Shown here: in pieces, positions 9,097 to 18,003 of the stretch
Layout of the letters: each line of letters starts with the position of its first letter
How positions within the stretch are numbered: the stretch's first letter is position 1
From: Paenibacillus endoradicis
GTDB taxonomy: Bacteria > Bacillota > Bacilli > Paenibacillales > Paenibacillaceae
Assembly (NCBI RefSeq): GCF_024721975.1
Contig: NZ_JANQBB010000004.1
Span: 434,001 to 498,000 of the forward strand
Direction: 5' to 3'
Length of the DNA stretch: 64,000 nt
Notes under the pieces: generated by a model
What the model was told of the DNA's origin: nothing
Databases searched by the model: none
What the model saw: the letters and a program-made list of their open reading frames with translations, nothing else
Translations under genes and position numbers: made by a program

Positions 9097-9795
9097 ATGA
9101 GAAAATGGCTATTGTTAATTATAGCGGTTGGCGTATTAATAGTAACAGCATGTCAAAAGCAAGAAAGCACTGCGCAACCCCCTCCAATCATTACAGAAGA
9201 GATAGATAACAACGTAACTATGCCTCCAATAATAGATCAAACGTCCCCTAAACCTACTAATGAGTCTACCCCTAATGATAATGAACCACAGCAACTACAG
9301 CCAGAACAATTAGCCCAGCTTATTGTCGAGAAATTAGCACAAGGTCAGTTGATTGATATCGCTCCATATGTAGCGGAGGATGTTGCAGTAAGATTTTCAC
9401 CGTACCCATATATTCGTGAAGATGTTGATTTTGAATTAACACAATTACAGTTTGTCACTGCTATGAGTGCCGATACGATTGTAACTGCAAGAGAGTATGA
9501 TGGCTCTGGAGAGCCAATGGAACTAACGTTCGCGCAATACTATCATGAATTCATTAATGATCGTGCATATGCTACAGATGCTGTTGTCGGGGTTAATACG
9601 ACTAATGGTCTAGGTTCAATGATACAAAACTGGCAAGATATATATTCTACTGAACAATACACATCAGTAGAATATTATATTGAAGGAACAGCGGAGTATG
9701 AAGGGATGGATTGGAACAGCTTACGGTTAGTTTTCGAGGAGCAGGCAGGTCAATATTTTCTAGTAGCTGTTATCCATGGCCAATGGACGATGTAA
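9097..9795 (+). CDS. Uncharacterised lipoprotein
   Basis: 232 residues. Start ATG 9097 with aaaggag 9 bp upstream. Signal peptide with lipobox VTAC (Cys19), then a Pro/Thr/Asn-rich linker to about residue 70, then a compact domain ending in FLVAVIHGQWTM. The domain (about residues 75-232) has the look of the extracytoplasmic HGQWT-ended domain seen in many Paenibacillus secreted proteins, but I cannot assign a named family. It lies 65 bp after greA and before its own hairpin; no functional context. Confidence 0.8.
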   Translation: MRKWLLLIIAVGVLIVTACQKQESTAQPPPIITEEIDNNVTMPPIIDQTSPKPTNESTPNDNEPQQLQPEQLAQLIVEKLAQGQLIDIAPYVAEDVAVRFSPYPYIREDVDFELTQLQFVTAMSADTIVTAREYDGSGEPMELTFAQYYHEFINDRAYATDAVVGVNTTNGLGSMIQNWQDIYSTEQYTSVEYYIEGTAEYEGMDWNSLRLVFEEQAGQYFLVAVIHGQWTM

Positions 9796-9828
9796 TGTAG
9801 TATCCAAGTTTCTAGTTATGTAACGAAA

Positions 9829-9872
9829 GGGTGCTCTATGTTGACAGTAATTACTGCTAACATAGAGCACCC
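9829..9872. terminator. Hairpin between convergent genes
   Basis: 14-bp perfect stem gggtgctctatgtt paired with 9859-9872; the tail is only weakly T-rich. It probably ends the lipoprotein gene and may serve the convergent DMT gene. Confidence 0.6.
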
Positions 9873-9887
9873 TAATTTATAAGTAGA

Positions 9888-10895
9888 TTACATTTTTGAC
9901 GTGAGCATGCGAACGGCTTTGAATAATTGGAATCGTGAGAATCTTGCAAATGTGCGCATTGATTTGGGAATGATTTTAATGGATGTATGTTCATGCAACG
10001 TATTGTGAACTAGAGCTGCAATGATAAGTACCGTACCGACAATTTCAAAAGTACTAATACTATAGCCTTGAATCGCGATGATTATAAAAGTTGTGATCGG
10101 AACGAAATTAATAAATAGTACACCGTGAGTGGAAGATAAAAGTTGTAAGCCTTTATTCCAGCTTAATAAGGCAACAAGGCCAGGTAATAGTACCATAAAT
10201 GCCATTTCATATTTCACACTCGATAAAGTTTCTAGCGTTGGTATTTCTAACATTCCCGTAGCAGTTCCTGATGCGACCACGAGGAATGCCACACCATTAC
10301 CAAGTAAGCAAGTTAATGTAGAATATCGAAGAATCGACCAGCCCTTAAAGCGAGAACCACCTAATGAGTAGACGACCCAACCAGTAACACCAATAAAAAT
10401 TAATAAGAGTGGCAATAGTTGATTACTATTCATGAAGAAGAATGACAAATCACCTCTAGTGATGACTAGCATCGCTCCTACGAAAGCAATGACAATATTA
10501 CGAGCGGTAGTTGCTGTTGGTCTTTTGCGTGTACCTAGCCAGACTAATACAATTGTTATAATTGGCATAAGAACTTCCATAATAGAAGCAATAACCGTAC
10601 CTGCCTCACCCATCATCTGTTGCCCTAGAAACACACACATATTGTAGACGACGAACGCCATAGACCCGAAAAATGCTAGTGCAAGTCCGCGTCCCTCTAG
10701 TTTGAAAGCTTTACGGCCCTCTTTAGCTAGCAAAATAATCGTTAATAATATACTAACCAAGAAATATCTAATAAATGAGAAGTAGAACGGATCTATATGT
10801 TGTAATGCCAAATGCGCAACAGGAAACATTGCTCCCCAAGACACACTAGCGATAAGACATAATAACGCTCCGATCACTACATTTTTTCTAACCAT
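9888..10895 (-). CDS. EamA/DMT-superfamily transporter
   Basis: 335-residue ten-helix drug/metabolite-type transporter with two EamA repeats: the first ends near PIITIVLVWLGTRKRPT, the second contains SWNKGLQLLSSTHGVLFINFVPITTFI. RBS ggagag about 8 bp before the ATG. C-terminal basic tail of about 30 residues. The divergent LysR gene 165 bp away is likely its regulator, the usual pairing for amino acid or metabolite exporters. Substrate unknown. Confidence 0.9.
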   Translation of the reverse strand: MVRKNVVIGALLCLIASVSWGAMFPVAHLALQHIDPFYFSFIRYFLVSILLTIILLAKEGRKAFKLEGRGLALAFFGSMAFVVYNMCVFLGQQMMGEAGTVIASIMEVLMPIITIVLVWLGTRKRPTATTARNIVIAFVGAMLVITRGDLSFFFMNSNQLLPLLLIFIGVTGWVVYSLGGSRFKGWSILRYSTLTCLLGNGVAFLVVASGTATGMLEIPTLETLSSVKYEMAFMVLLPGLVALLSWNKGLQLLSSTHGVLFINFVPITTFIIIAIQGYSISTFEIVGTVLIIAALVHNTLHEHTSIKIIPKSMRTFARFSRFQLFKAVRMLTSKM

Positions 10896-11060
10896 TGTGG
10901 TAACTCTCCATCCTAATAATATCCAGTATTTTATCTATGATATTACTATAGAAGATTAGAAGAACTATGTAAAATGATTGAAAGTAACTAAATCCATCAT
11001 TTATAATGATATTACAATATATAGTCTGCTTGACGAATTAACTAGGAATGGGGGATCAAT

Positions 11061-11942
11061 GTGGAACTAAATGACTTAATTATATTTCAAAAAGTAGTTG
11101 AATGTGGCAGTGTAAGTAAAGCAGCAGAGCAATTAAGTTATGTGCAATCGAATGTCACTGCTCGAATCAAAGTGTTAGAGAAGGAATTGCATACGCCACT
11201 ATTCATTCGCCACAAACGTGGAATGATTATTAACTCAGAAGGAAAACGTTTACTGGAATATGCGAAAGAAATTACGGCGAAAGTCGAAGAAATGAAACGG
11301 AGTTTTCAAGATCAAGATGGAGCTTCGGGTATGTTAAAGATCGGAATTGTAGAGACGGTAATCGCTCTCCCACATATTCTATCATCATTCAACGACCATT
11401 ATCCTAATGTAGAATTATCGTTAATTGCTGGGGTTACAGATCAACTTGTCCAAGATGTTATTGATATGAAATTGGATGGAGCTTTCGTAACCGGACCAAT
11501 TCGCCATCCGAATGTAGAACAGTTAGCTGTTATTCAAGAGAAGTTAGTTCTAGTATCTAAGCGAGACAGCTTTACGATGGATCAATTAACCACGACTCCG
11601 TTTCTACTTTATCACAAAGGATGTGGCTATCGTGGACGATTGGAAAGTTGGATGAAGGTCGAAGGAATTATTCCGCGTAAAATAATGGAGTTTGGCACAT
11701 TCGGGACAATTATTGGAAGTGTTGCTGCAGGTATTGGAGTTACAATAATCCCTCAATCTAGCGTAATAGATCTCGTTGCTACTGAAGTTGTAGAGGAGCA
11801 TCAATTACCAGAACCTTATTGTGATATTACTACCATCTTCGTATGGCGAAAAGATTCTTATATTACGAATACACTTTCACATTTTATAGATGAAATTCAA
11901 AAACACGCCTATATGTTAGAAGAAATAAATGATAATAAGTGA
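11061..11942 (+). CDS. LysR-family transcriptional regulator
   Basis: 293 residues. GTG start: the ATG two bases upstream is out of frame and stops at once. N-terminal winged HTH (residues 1-60: FQKVVECGSVSKAAEQLSYVQSNVTARIKVLEKEL) and a C-terminal type-2 periplasmic-binding fold for the inducer. Divergent from the DMT transporter, which it probably controls from the shared 165-bp intergenic region. Effector unknown. Confidence 0.93.
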   Translation: MELNDLIIFQKVVECGSVSKAAEQLSYVQSNVTARIKVLEKELHTPLFIRHKRGMIINSEGKRLLEYAKEITAKVEEMKRSFQDQDGASGMLKIGIVETVIALPHILSSFNDHYPNVELSLIAGVTDQLVQDVIDMKLDGAFVTGPIRHPNVEQLAVIQEKLVLVSKRDSFTMDQLTTTPFLLYHKGCGYRGRLESWMKVEGIIPRKIMEFGTFGTIIGSVAAGIGVTIIPQSSVIDLVATEVVEEHQLPEPYCDITTIFVWRKDSYITNTLSHFIDEIQKHAYMLEEINDNK

Positions 11943-12058
11943 ATAATAACAAGTAAATAATAGTGAAATTACTATTGTAATTGAAAATAATCGTTAAATA
12001 ATTAGTAAATATTAATTTTGGGTTGATCTCCACACATTTCACTCATATAATAAGTTAA

Positions 12059-12083
12059 TACATTACTATACTAAAGTAATGTA
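12059..12083. promoter_or_regulatory. Inverted repeat upstream of the PfoR-like gene
   Basis: TACATTACT at 12059-12067 and AGTAATGTA at 12075-12083, spaced by 7 bp, 29 bp before the start codon. Could be an operator or a 5'-UTR hairpin. Confidence 0.45.
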
Positions 12084-12112
12084 TAGCATCTACAAATTAG
12101 GGAGTGTACTTG

Positions 12113-13666
12113 ATGAAGGTTGCTATATTAGGTAGCAGTGGTGGCAATTTGTTTAATTTGGGTGGTCGTGACCCCGAGAAATTATTAGGTGAAATTTTGG
12201 TACAATGTCAGAGTGCTGGTGTTGAAATTACGGCAGTCCAATTTATAGCTGCGCAAGAATCTATGGATGTAGCCAAAGGCAAAACATTAGCATCTTTGTA
12301 TAGCTGGAACGCTACAGAGCAGACCTTCGTGAAAGGACAACAAAATAATCTATCCACCATTAACGATCAAGCGAAAGATGCAGATAAAGCAATTGCAAAG
12401 CTTATTCGCAATAAAGAAGTAGATGGTATTATCATCATGAGCGGTGATCCTGAGGGAACGAATAACGCTGCTATTACAGCAGCAGCTGAGTTCAAACTGC
12501 CGATTGTAGGTACAGGCGGAACGTCTATGGCAATTATTAGTTCTAAAGGGGCTAATGTGATCGCTACTTCAGGAACGACGGGTACAACGAACCGTACAAG
12601 AGCAGTTTCTTTCTTAACTTCACTAAGTAAACAATGGAATATTAAATACATGCCTGTTCTAGGTCATCAAGGTAATAATAGTCAAGGTTCGTCTGTAAGT
12701 GTATGGAAACGAATTAACTTTAAAGGTATTATGCAAGCTTCCTTACCAGGATTTATTGCGATGGCTATTGTACTTGCCTTAAGTAAAATTCCTGCATTAT
12801 CTGTTTTAAGTGATGTGTTTAATGTTATTATTGGTGCCTTACCCGTATTAATTGCTGTTATTGCAGCGAAACAAGTATCTGAGTTAGATGAAGTTTCGAT
12901 TGTTGCTGGTGTTATCGCGGGTATTCTATCAACTGAAGGCGGAATTATCGGTGGTATGATTGGTGGTATTCTAGCTGGTATTTTCGTACAATGGTTATTT
13001 ACCAAATGTGTTCAGTGGCGCTTCCCGATGACTACAGTAAACATTGTAGCCGGTGGTGTTTCCGGTCTTGTAGCCGGTCTACTTATGTATTTCCTCGTAT
13101 CTCCGATTGCATTACAGCTTGGAGAATGGGTGAAAATTATTATTAATGTAGCAATTGAATTTAATCCGATACTAGCAGGCATACTAGCAGGATTGTTGAT
13201 CTGGCCAGCTATTCTAGCAGGTGTATATCACGCGGCAATTTTGCCAATCGTATTACTTGAGATGGAAACAACAGGTAATAGCTTCCTTGGAGCTGTAGAT
13301 ATGGTTGGTCTAGTTATGGTTTCCGCTGGTATTACACTAGCTAATATTATTAGCCCACGTGATAAAGGAGAAGCAGCAGTTGCAACACCAGGCTTCTTAA
13401 TTAATATGGGTTTTGGTACATTCGTTGAAGCGGCGTATCCGTTCATGTTCTCTAATAAAGTAGTATTTGCCGGAGCGATTATTGCTTCAGGTATTGGTGG
13501 AGGTCTAGTTGGACTATTTGCCATTCGTGGTACGGCCTATGTTCCATCGTTCATGGCTCCATTCTTATCCGATAATCCATGGGGCTTTGCGATTGCTATG
13601 CTTGTCTCCTTACTCGTTGCTTTCGCAATAACGATTATTGCGAATAAGACAGTAAAATTGAAATAA
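12113..13666 (+). CDS. PfoR/PTS-EIIC-like membrane protein with N-terminal alpha/beta domain
   Basis: 517 residues; ATG 12113 with ggag 8 bp upstream. Two parts. Residues 1 to about 190 form a soluble alpha/beta domain (KVAILGSSGGNLFNLGGRD, then DGIIIMSGDPEGTNNAAI, GTGGTSMAII, ATSGTTGTTN), rich in Gly loops that suggest nucleotide or phosphate binding. From about residue 205 to the end is a 9-10 helix membrane domain matching the PfoR/PTS_EIIC_2 type (SLPGFIAMAIVLALSKIPAL; GYGVYHAAILP-like VYHAAILPIVLLEME; NIISPRDKGEAAVATPG). There are no EIIA, EIIB or sugar genes nearby, so a PTS role is doubtful. Alternatives are a transporter of another class or a membrane regulator. Monocistronic. Confidence 0.75.
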   Translation: MKVAILGSSGGNLFNLGGRDPEKLLGEILVQCQSAGVEITAVQFIAAQESMDVAKGKTLASLYSWNATEQTFVKGQQNNLSTINDQAKDADKAIAKLIRNKEVDGIIIMSGDPEGTNNAAITAAAEFKLPIVGTGGTSMAIISSKGANVIATSGTTGTTNRTRAVSFLTSLSKQWNIKYMPVLGHQGNNSQGSSVSVWKRINFKGIMQASLPGFIAMAIVLALSKIPALSVLSDVFNVIIGALPVLIAVIAAKQVSELDEVSIVAGVIAGILSTEGGIIGGMIGGILAGIFVQWLFTKCVQWRFPMTTVNIVAGGVSGLVAGLLMYFLVSPIALQLGEWVKIIINVAIEFNPILAGILAGLLIWPAILAGVYHAAILPIVLLEMETTGNSFLGAVDMVGLVMVSAGITLANIISPRDKGEAAVATPGFLINMGFGTFVEAAYPFMFSNKVVFAGAIIASGIGGGLVGLFAIRGTAYVPSFMAPFLSDNPWGFAIAMLVSLLVAFAITIIANKTVKLK

Positions 13667-13683
13667 TTTCACTAATAATATAG

Positions 13684-13722
13684 AAGCTATGAAGTAGCTA
13701 ATTTACTTTATAGCTTTTTTTT
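13684..13722 (+). terminator. Rho-independent terminator
   Basis: 13-bp stem (13684-13696 with about 13704-13716, one G-T pair) followed by T8, directly downstream of the PfoR-like gene. Confidence 0.85.
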
Positions 13723-13843
13723 GGAATTTCACAATAAAAAATATAGTTACTTGCAATTTGTTGGCGTTATATGCACAATATAAGTAGGTATATGTAAGTG
13801 GCATCAATCAGAGGGCAATATAATAGAAGTAACTCAAGTAGTT

Positions 13844-13914
13844 AACAAAAAGTGGCTTATGCTTTCGAAGTACTTTTTGTTTGCAAGATGTAGCACAGGG
13901 AGCTAACAAAAAGT
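13844..13914 (+). promoter_or_regulatory. Leader with alternative hairpins before the LLM oxidoreductase gene
   Basis: The 10-mer aacaaaaagt occurs twice (13844-13853 and 13905-13914) around one copy of its complement actttttgtt (13872-13881). The complement can pair with either copy, giving two mutually exclusive hairpins just upstream of the RBS. Function unproven. Confidence 0.4.
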
Positions 13915-13931
13915 TGTAAAGGATGATATAG

Positions 13932-14987
13932 ATGGAATTAGGTATATCGACGTTTGTAGAATGTAATCCCGATCCAAAGACGGGGGAGCTTATTAGTCAT
14001 GCTGAGCGAATTCGTCAAGTTGTGGAAGAAATCGTCTTAGCAGATCAAGTGGGACTAGATGTATACGGTGTAGGTGAACATCATCGTCAAGATTACGCAG
14101 CTTCTTCACCTGCGACAATTCTTGCTGCAGGAGCGGCAAGAACGAAAAATATCCGGCTAACAAGTGCGGTAACAGTATTATCTTCTGATGATCCTGTTCG
14201 AGTGTATCAACAATTTGCTACTGTTGACGCAATCTCTAATGGTCGTGCTGAAATTATGGCAGGCAGAGGCTCATTTATTGAATCGTTTCCACTATTCGGC
14301 TATGACCTAGAGGATTATGATGAACTATTTGATGAAAAGTTAGATCTATTACTTCATCTTACAAAGTCAGAAGTAGTTAGCTGGAAAGGTAAACATCGTT
14401 CATCAATTAATGCTAGAGGGATTTACCCACGTCCAGTACAAGATCCACTTCCAGTATGGATAGGTAGTGGTGGTAATCAGCAATCGGTTGTTAGAGCCGG
14501 GTATCTCGGTCTTCCGCTAGTATTAGCTATTATTGGTGGAAGTCCATATCACTTCGCTCCACTTGTTGAATTGTATAAGCGGGCAGCTACTAAAGCAGGG
14601 CATGACATTAGTAAATTACCGATTGCCTCACATTCTCATGGCTTTATCGCGGATACGACGGAACTTGCTGCTGAGCAATTCTTCCCTCCTGCGCAAGCTG
14701 TTATGAACATTCTTGGTCGCGAAAGAGGATGGAGTCCTTATACTAGACAGACTTTTGATCATGCTCGTAGTATTGAAGGCGCGCTATATGTTGGTGATTC
14801 GCAATATGTTGCGCAGAAGATTATCAACTTACGTAAACATGTAGGTATTACACGTTTTATGATTCATATGCCATTAGGTACGATGCCACATGATCAAGTG
14901 ATGCATGGTATTGAATTATTCGGTAAAGAAGTTGCTCCAATTGTTCGCGAAGAAATTGCGAAATGGGAGAAAGAACAAGGATTATAA
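13932..14987 (+). CDS. LLM-class (luciferase-like) flavin-dependent oxidoreductase
   Basis: 351-residue TIM-barrel flavoprotein of the bacterial luciferase superfamily. Features: MELGISTFVE at the N-terminus, GVGEHHRQDYAASSP (the EHH loop of this family), RLTSAVTVLSSDDPVRVYQQFATVDAISNGRAEI, and PVWIGSGGNQQSV, a phosphate/flavin-binding segment. Probable FMN/FAD-dependent monooxygenase or reductase; the substrate cannot be inferred. Monocistronic between two terminators. Confidence 0.92.
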   Translation: MELGISTFVECNPDPKTGELISHAERIRQVVEEIVLADQVGLDVYGVGEHHRQDYAASSPATILAAGAARTKNIRLTSAVTVLSSDDPVRVYQQFATVDAISNGRAEIMAGRGSFIESFPLFGYDLEDYDELFDEKLDLLLHLTKSEVVSWKGKHRSSINARGIYPRPVQDPLPVWIGSGGNQQSVVRAGYLGLPLVLAIIGGSPYHFAPLVELYKRAATKAGHDISKLPIASHSHGFIADTTELAAEQFFPPAQAVMNILGRERGWSPYTRQTFDHARSIEGALYVGDSQYVAQKIINLRKHVGITRFMIHMPLGTMPHDQVMHGIELFGKEVAPIVREEIAKWEKEQGL

Positions 14988-15000
14988 AATACTATTGCGA

Positions 15001-15036
15001 AAATCCGTTATGTCCATGACATAGCGGATTTTTTTG
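15001..15036 (+). terminator. Rho-independent terminator
   Basis: Near-perfect 14-bp stem 15001-15014 with 15018-15031, three-base loop, followed by T7. Confidence 0.88.
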
Positions 15037-15052
15037 TGTATAAGTGCAAGAC

Positions 15053-15104
15053 TTGATTATATTAATCAAATATTAGGCCTTTCTAGATGGGATAATGGTA
15101 TAAT
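15053..15104 (+). promoter_or_regulatory. Inverted repeat and -10 box upstream of the ABC-CNB gene
   Basis: TTGATTA-TAT-TAATCAA (15053-15069) is a perfect inverted repeat; TATAAT lies at 15099-15104, 35 bp before the start codon. The repeat is a candidate operator. Its half-site spacing is not that of FNR or Crp boxes. Confidence 0.4.
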
Positions 15105-15139
15105 TTATGAAAATGTGATACAGGAATGAGGCTTTTCTG

Positions 15140-17293
15140 TTGTTATATGTTCTGAAATCATTAAAAAAATATTTAATGAGTCATAAACTACTATTATGCT
15201 TTGTTGTACTTGCCATAATATTTGAATTAGCTTTTGAATACTTCACATCATTGAGTATGAAATATTTGATCGATGAAGCAATACTACCGCAAAATATGAC
15301 TGTATTTTTCATCGTATTAATTATATTTGTTGTCGGAGGATTACTTAACCTTATTATTGGCATAGGCGGAGACTTTTCACTAGCCAAATTGAATGAAAAA
15401 ACGTTGCTTGGATTACGTAGTGATGTGTATAGGCAACTTCAAACGTTATCTTCTAAAGCCTATCAAAAATATCGTAGTGGTGATTTATTGTCTCGGTTTA
15501 CGCTTGATGCTCCGGCAATTGAATATGCACTTCAGCAAGTATTTGTTATCGGTTTATATTCCTTTATGAGTGCTATTGTTGGAGTAGTATTAATGATTAC
15601 AATTTCATGGAAATTAACAATTGTTGCTGTTGTAGGCTCTTTAATGGTTATCTTGCCACAAGCACTGATGAGCAAACGAGCAAAATTATATAATCAAAGC
15701 TATGTTGATGGAATGGAGCAATTTTCTAATCATATCGAAGAGGAAGTAAAGGGATTTCGCACGATACAGGCCTTCAACTTGAAACGTAGTTTCGAACAAC
15801 GTTTCGATAAGCAGATGGGCTTGCTGTATTCATTCGGCGTAAAGCGTAGCTTTATTAATTCGAATTTAGAAAGATTACCTGTCATGATCTTAACGCTTGT
15901 CAATGTTGCGGTATTAGCGATAGGTGGTTATTTCACGTTTCAAAAACAAATGTCGATTGGTGATTTCACAGCTTTCAATTCTATATTTCTTACATTTAAT
16001 TATGGTATAACAGCGTTTATGCGAATCATTCCAGCATTTATCGAGGGTGAAGTTGGTATGAAGCGAGTGAATGAAATATTAGAGTTGCAACAGGAAATTG
16101 TTGAAGTAGAGCAACCTCTTGTTTTAACGAATACAGGCGCTGATATTTTATTTAACAATGTCAGCTTTGGATATAATGATAATGAAAAGATTTTAAATCG
16201 TATTTCATTACTTATTAAGGATGGGCAATATGTAGCGATCGTGGGGACAAGTGGTTCAGGTAAGAGTACGTTAGTACAATTATTATTACGTTTCTATCAG
16301 GCACAAGAAGGTAGCATTACGATTCAATCGACCCTACTTGAGCAAGTGGAATTGGAGAGTCTGTTCCGTACCGTTGGGGTTGTATTTCAAGAACCCTATC
16401 TGTTCAACGCGACATTACGTAGCAACTTATTGTTAGGCAATGCCGATGCTACTCTTGAAGAAGTTGGACGTGCTCTAGATATGGCAGGATTAAGCGAACT
16501 GATTGCTGATCTACCTCAAGGACTTGATACAATGATCGTTAATGAAGGTCAAAACTTCTCAGCAGGAGAAAGACAACGGATCGCTATAGCACAGACCGTA
16601 TTACGTAATCCTCATATCTTTATTGCGGATGATATTACAGCAGCACTTGATCCGGAAGCAGAATCTATTATTAATGAATGTTTGGCCAAATTAAGTCACA
16701 ATCGGACGCTTATACATATTACACATCGACTTCATACGATAATGAGGGCAGATTTTATTTATGTGCTAGATAGAGGTCAATTAGTCGGATCAGGGACGCA
16801 CGATGAATTACTTACTACATGTGCTCATTACGCGCAGATGTGGACGAGACAGCAAGGATTCCAGTGGAGCCAAGATGGACATCGAGTAAGTATTGCATCC
16901 TATAGACTTAAGCAGTTACCTTTCTTTGCCGAAGTAGAAGATGAAGCATTACAGCATCTTACAACGCAGTTCTTAACTGAGAAGCGGGCATCTGGTGAAA
17001 CCATTATACGTGAAGGCGAAAAGGGCAATAAATTCTATATTATCGTACGTGGTAAAGTAATGATTACAAAGAACAATAATGATGGTTCAATGACGACAGT
17101 TGCTAGTCTTGAAGATGGTGAATACTTTGGAGAAATTGCGTTATTACGTCATATACCACGAACAGCAAATGTTATTGCTTCAACGGATTGTGTTTTGCTT
17201 ACATTAACAGCCCAGCAGCTTATGCCGCTTATGAAGACATATCCTTATATGCGTGAGCAACTCGAGGCTGTGATTGTGCATCGAATGAAATAA
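15140..17293 (+). CDS. ABC exporter fused to a C-terminal cyclic-nucleotide-binding domain
   Basis: 717 residues, TTG start with aatgagg 9 bp upstream. Residues 1-310: ABC exporter type-1 membrane domain with six helices. Residues 335-570: ATPase with Walker A GTSGSGKST (369-377), Q-loop FQEPYLFNATLRSN, variant signature FSAGE (473-477), Walker B IFIADD (493-498) and H-loop His529. The residue after the Walker B Asp, normally the catalytic Glu, is Asp498, so hydrolysis may be slow or need a partner. Residues about 590-717: a cNMP-binding domain with the phosphate-binding cassette FGEIALLRHIPRTANV (663-678), whose FGE..AL and PRTA pattern is that of true binding domains. Monocistronic; no partner exporter adjacent. 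Substrate and ligand unknown. Confidence 0.93.
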   Translation: MLYVLKSLKKYLMSHKLLLCFVVLAIIFELAFEYFTSLSMKYLIDEAILPQNMTVFFIVLIIFVVGGLLNLIIGIGGDFSLAKLNEKTLLGLRSDVYRQLQTLSSKAYQKYRSGDLLSRFTLDAPAIEYALQQVFVIGLYSFMSAIVGVVLMITISWKLTIVAVVGSLMVILPQALMSKRAKLYNQSYVDGMEQFSNHIEEEVKGFRTIQAFNLKRSFEQRFDKQMGLLYSFGVKRSFINSNLERLPVMILTLVNVAVLAIGGYFTFQKQMSIGDFTAFNSIFLTFNYGITAFMRIIPAFIEGEVGMKRVNEILELQQEIVEVEQPLVLTNTGADILFNNVSFGYNDNEKILNRISLLIKDGQYVAIVGTSGSGKSTLVQLLLRFYQAQEGSITIQSTLLEQVELESLFRTVGVVFQEPYLFNATLRSNLLLGNADATLEEVGRALDMAGLSELIADLPQGLDTMIVNEGQNFSAGERQRIAIAQTVLRNPHIFIADDITAALDPEAESIINECLAKLSHNRTLIHITHRLHTIMRADFIYVLDRGQLVGSGTHDELLTTCAHYAQMWTRQQGFQWSQDGHRVSIASYRLKQLPFFAEVEDEALQHLTTQFLTEKRASGETIIREGEKGNKFYIIVRGKVMITKNNNDGSMTTVASLEDGEYFGEIALLRHIPRTANVIASTDCVLLTLTAQQLMPLMKTYPYMREQLEAVIVHRMK

Positions 17294-17405
17294 AATATTA
17301 TTAAAATTAGAGTGATCATAACAGTATAATTTAGTGATAGTTACAATAAAGGAATATGTAGTAAACTTATTGTATTACACACCAATCTCAAAGGGGCGTA
17401 TTCTA

Positions 17406-17714
17406 ATGGCAGACCAACGAATTATTCACTCCGTTATTTTTTCTCTTATACATGAGGCCGGGTCAAAAGAGCAGCAAACATTTTTGGAGGACGGACGATC
17501 AATATTAAGTTCTATTCCAACCGTGCAACAATTTAAAGTGCTTAATCAAGTTAGTTCGAAAAATGACTATCAATTTGGTTTCAGTATGTTGTTCGAAGAC
17601 GAACAAGCTTATGCAGCATATAATGAGCATCCACTTCATGTTTCATTTGTAAGCGAACGTTGGGAAAAGGAAGTTTCGAAGTTTTTTGAGATTGATTATA
17701 CAGAGTATCATTGA
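17406..17714 (+). CDS. Dabb (stress-responsive alpha/beta barrel) domain protein
   Basis: 102 residues. ATG 17406 chosen with aaagggg about 9 bp upstream; the frame extends upstream to 17334 but without an RBS. Pattern IHSVIFSL (first strand) and YAAYNEHPLHVSFVSE (helix before the last strand) is that of the small ferredoxin-like Dabb fold, which forms dimers. Role unknown; relatives are linked to stress in plants and to polyketide cyclisation in bacteria. Confidence 0.85.
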   Translation: MADQRIIHSVIFSLIHEAGSKEQQTFLEDGRSILSSIPTVQQFKVLNQVSSKNDYQFGFSMLFEDEQAYAAYNEHPLHVSFVSERWEKEVSKFFEIDYTEYH

Positions 17715-17751
17715 ATCAATAATGGAGATTCCAAGAAATATAGAAAGATTA

Positions 17752-17780
17752 AGAGAGACGAAAGTCTCTCTTTCTTTTTG
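17752..17780 (+). terminator. Rho-independent terminator
   Basis: agagagac-gaaa-gtctctct followed by ttcttttt. Confidence 0.9.
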
Positions 17781-17828
17781 TTCACATGACAAATGATAGG
17801 GACAATATAGCAATCTAGCACATATATA

Positions 17829-17886
17829 AGAGTAGACCTAACACTTGCAAGGATGTCGAAGTGGATAGGAGGTCTGCTCTATTTTT
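17829..17886 (+). promoter_or_regulatory. Terminator-like hairpin in the chemoreceptor leader
   Basis: Stem agagtagacct (17829-17839) with 17870-17880, loop of 30 nt, then atttttg. It lies about 120 bp before the chemoreceptor start. It could be a second terminator or an attenuator; the loop matches no riboswitch I know. Confidence 0.4.
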
Positions 17887-18003
17887 GCTGTATTCATAAC
17901 GGAAAGGCAACTAGAGGGCGCTTAATTGTTAGATAAGAAGGATAGTGCTGTAACCTACGTAAATTGTATTTCAATTAATCTCTATGTTAAGGGAGAGACA
18001 ACG

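Noticed and set aside
12682..13005. Antisense ORF of 107 codons
   Set aside because: Shadow of the PfoR-like membrane gene; Ile/Pro-rich composition follows from the opposite strand.
15053..15069. FNR/Crp-type site
   Set aside because: Half-sites TTGAT/ATCAA are 7 bp apart rather than the 4 bp of FNR boxes; kept only as an inverted repeat.
17829..17886. Known riboswitch class (c-di-GMP or other)
   Set aside because: The loop shows none of the conserved motifs I know for such classes.
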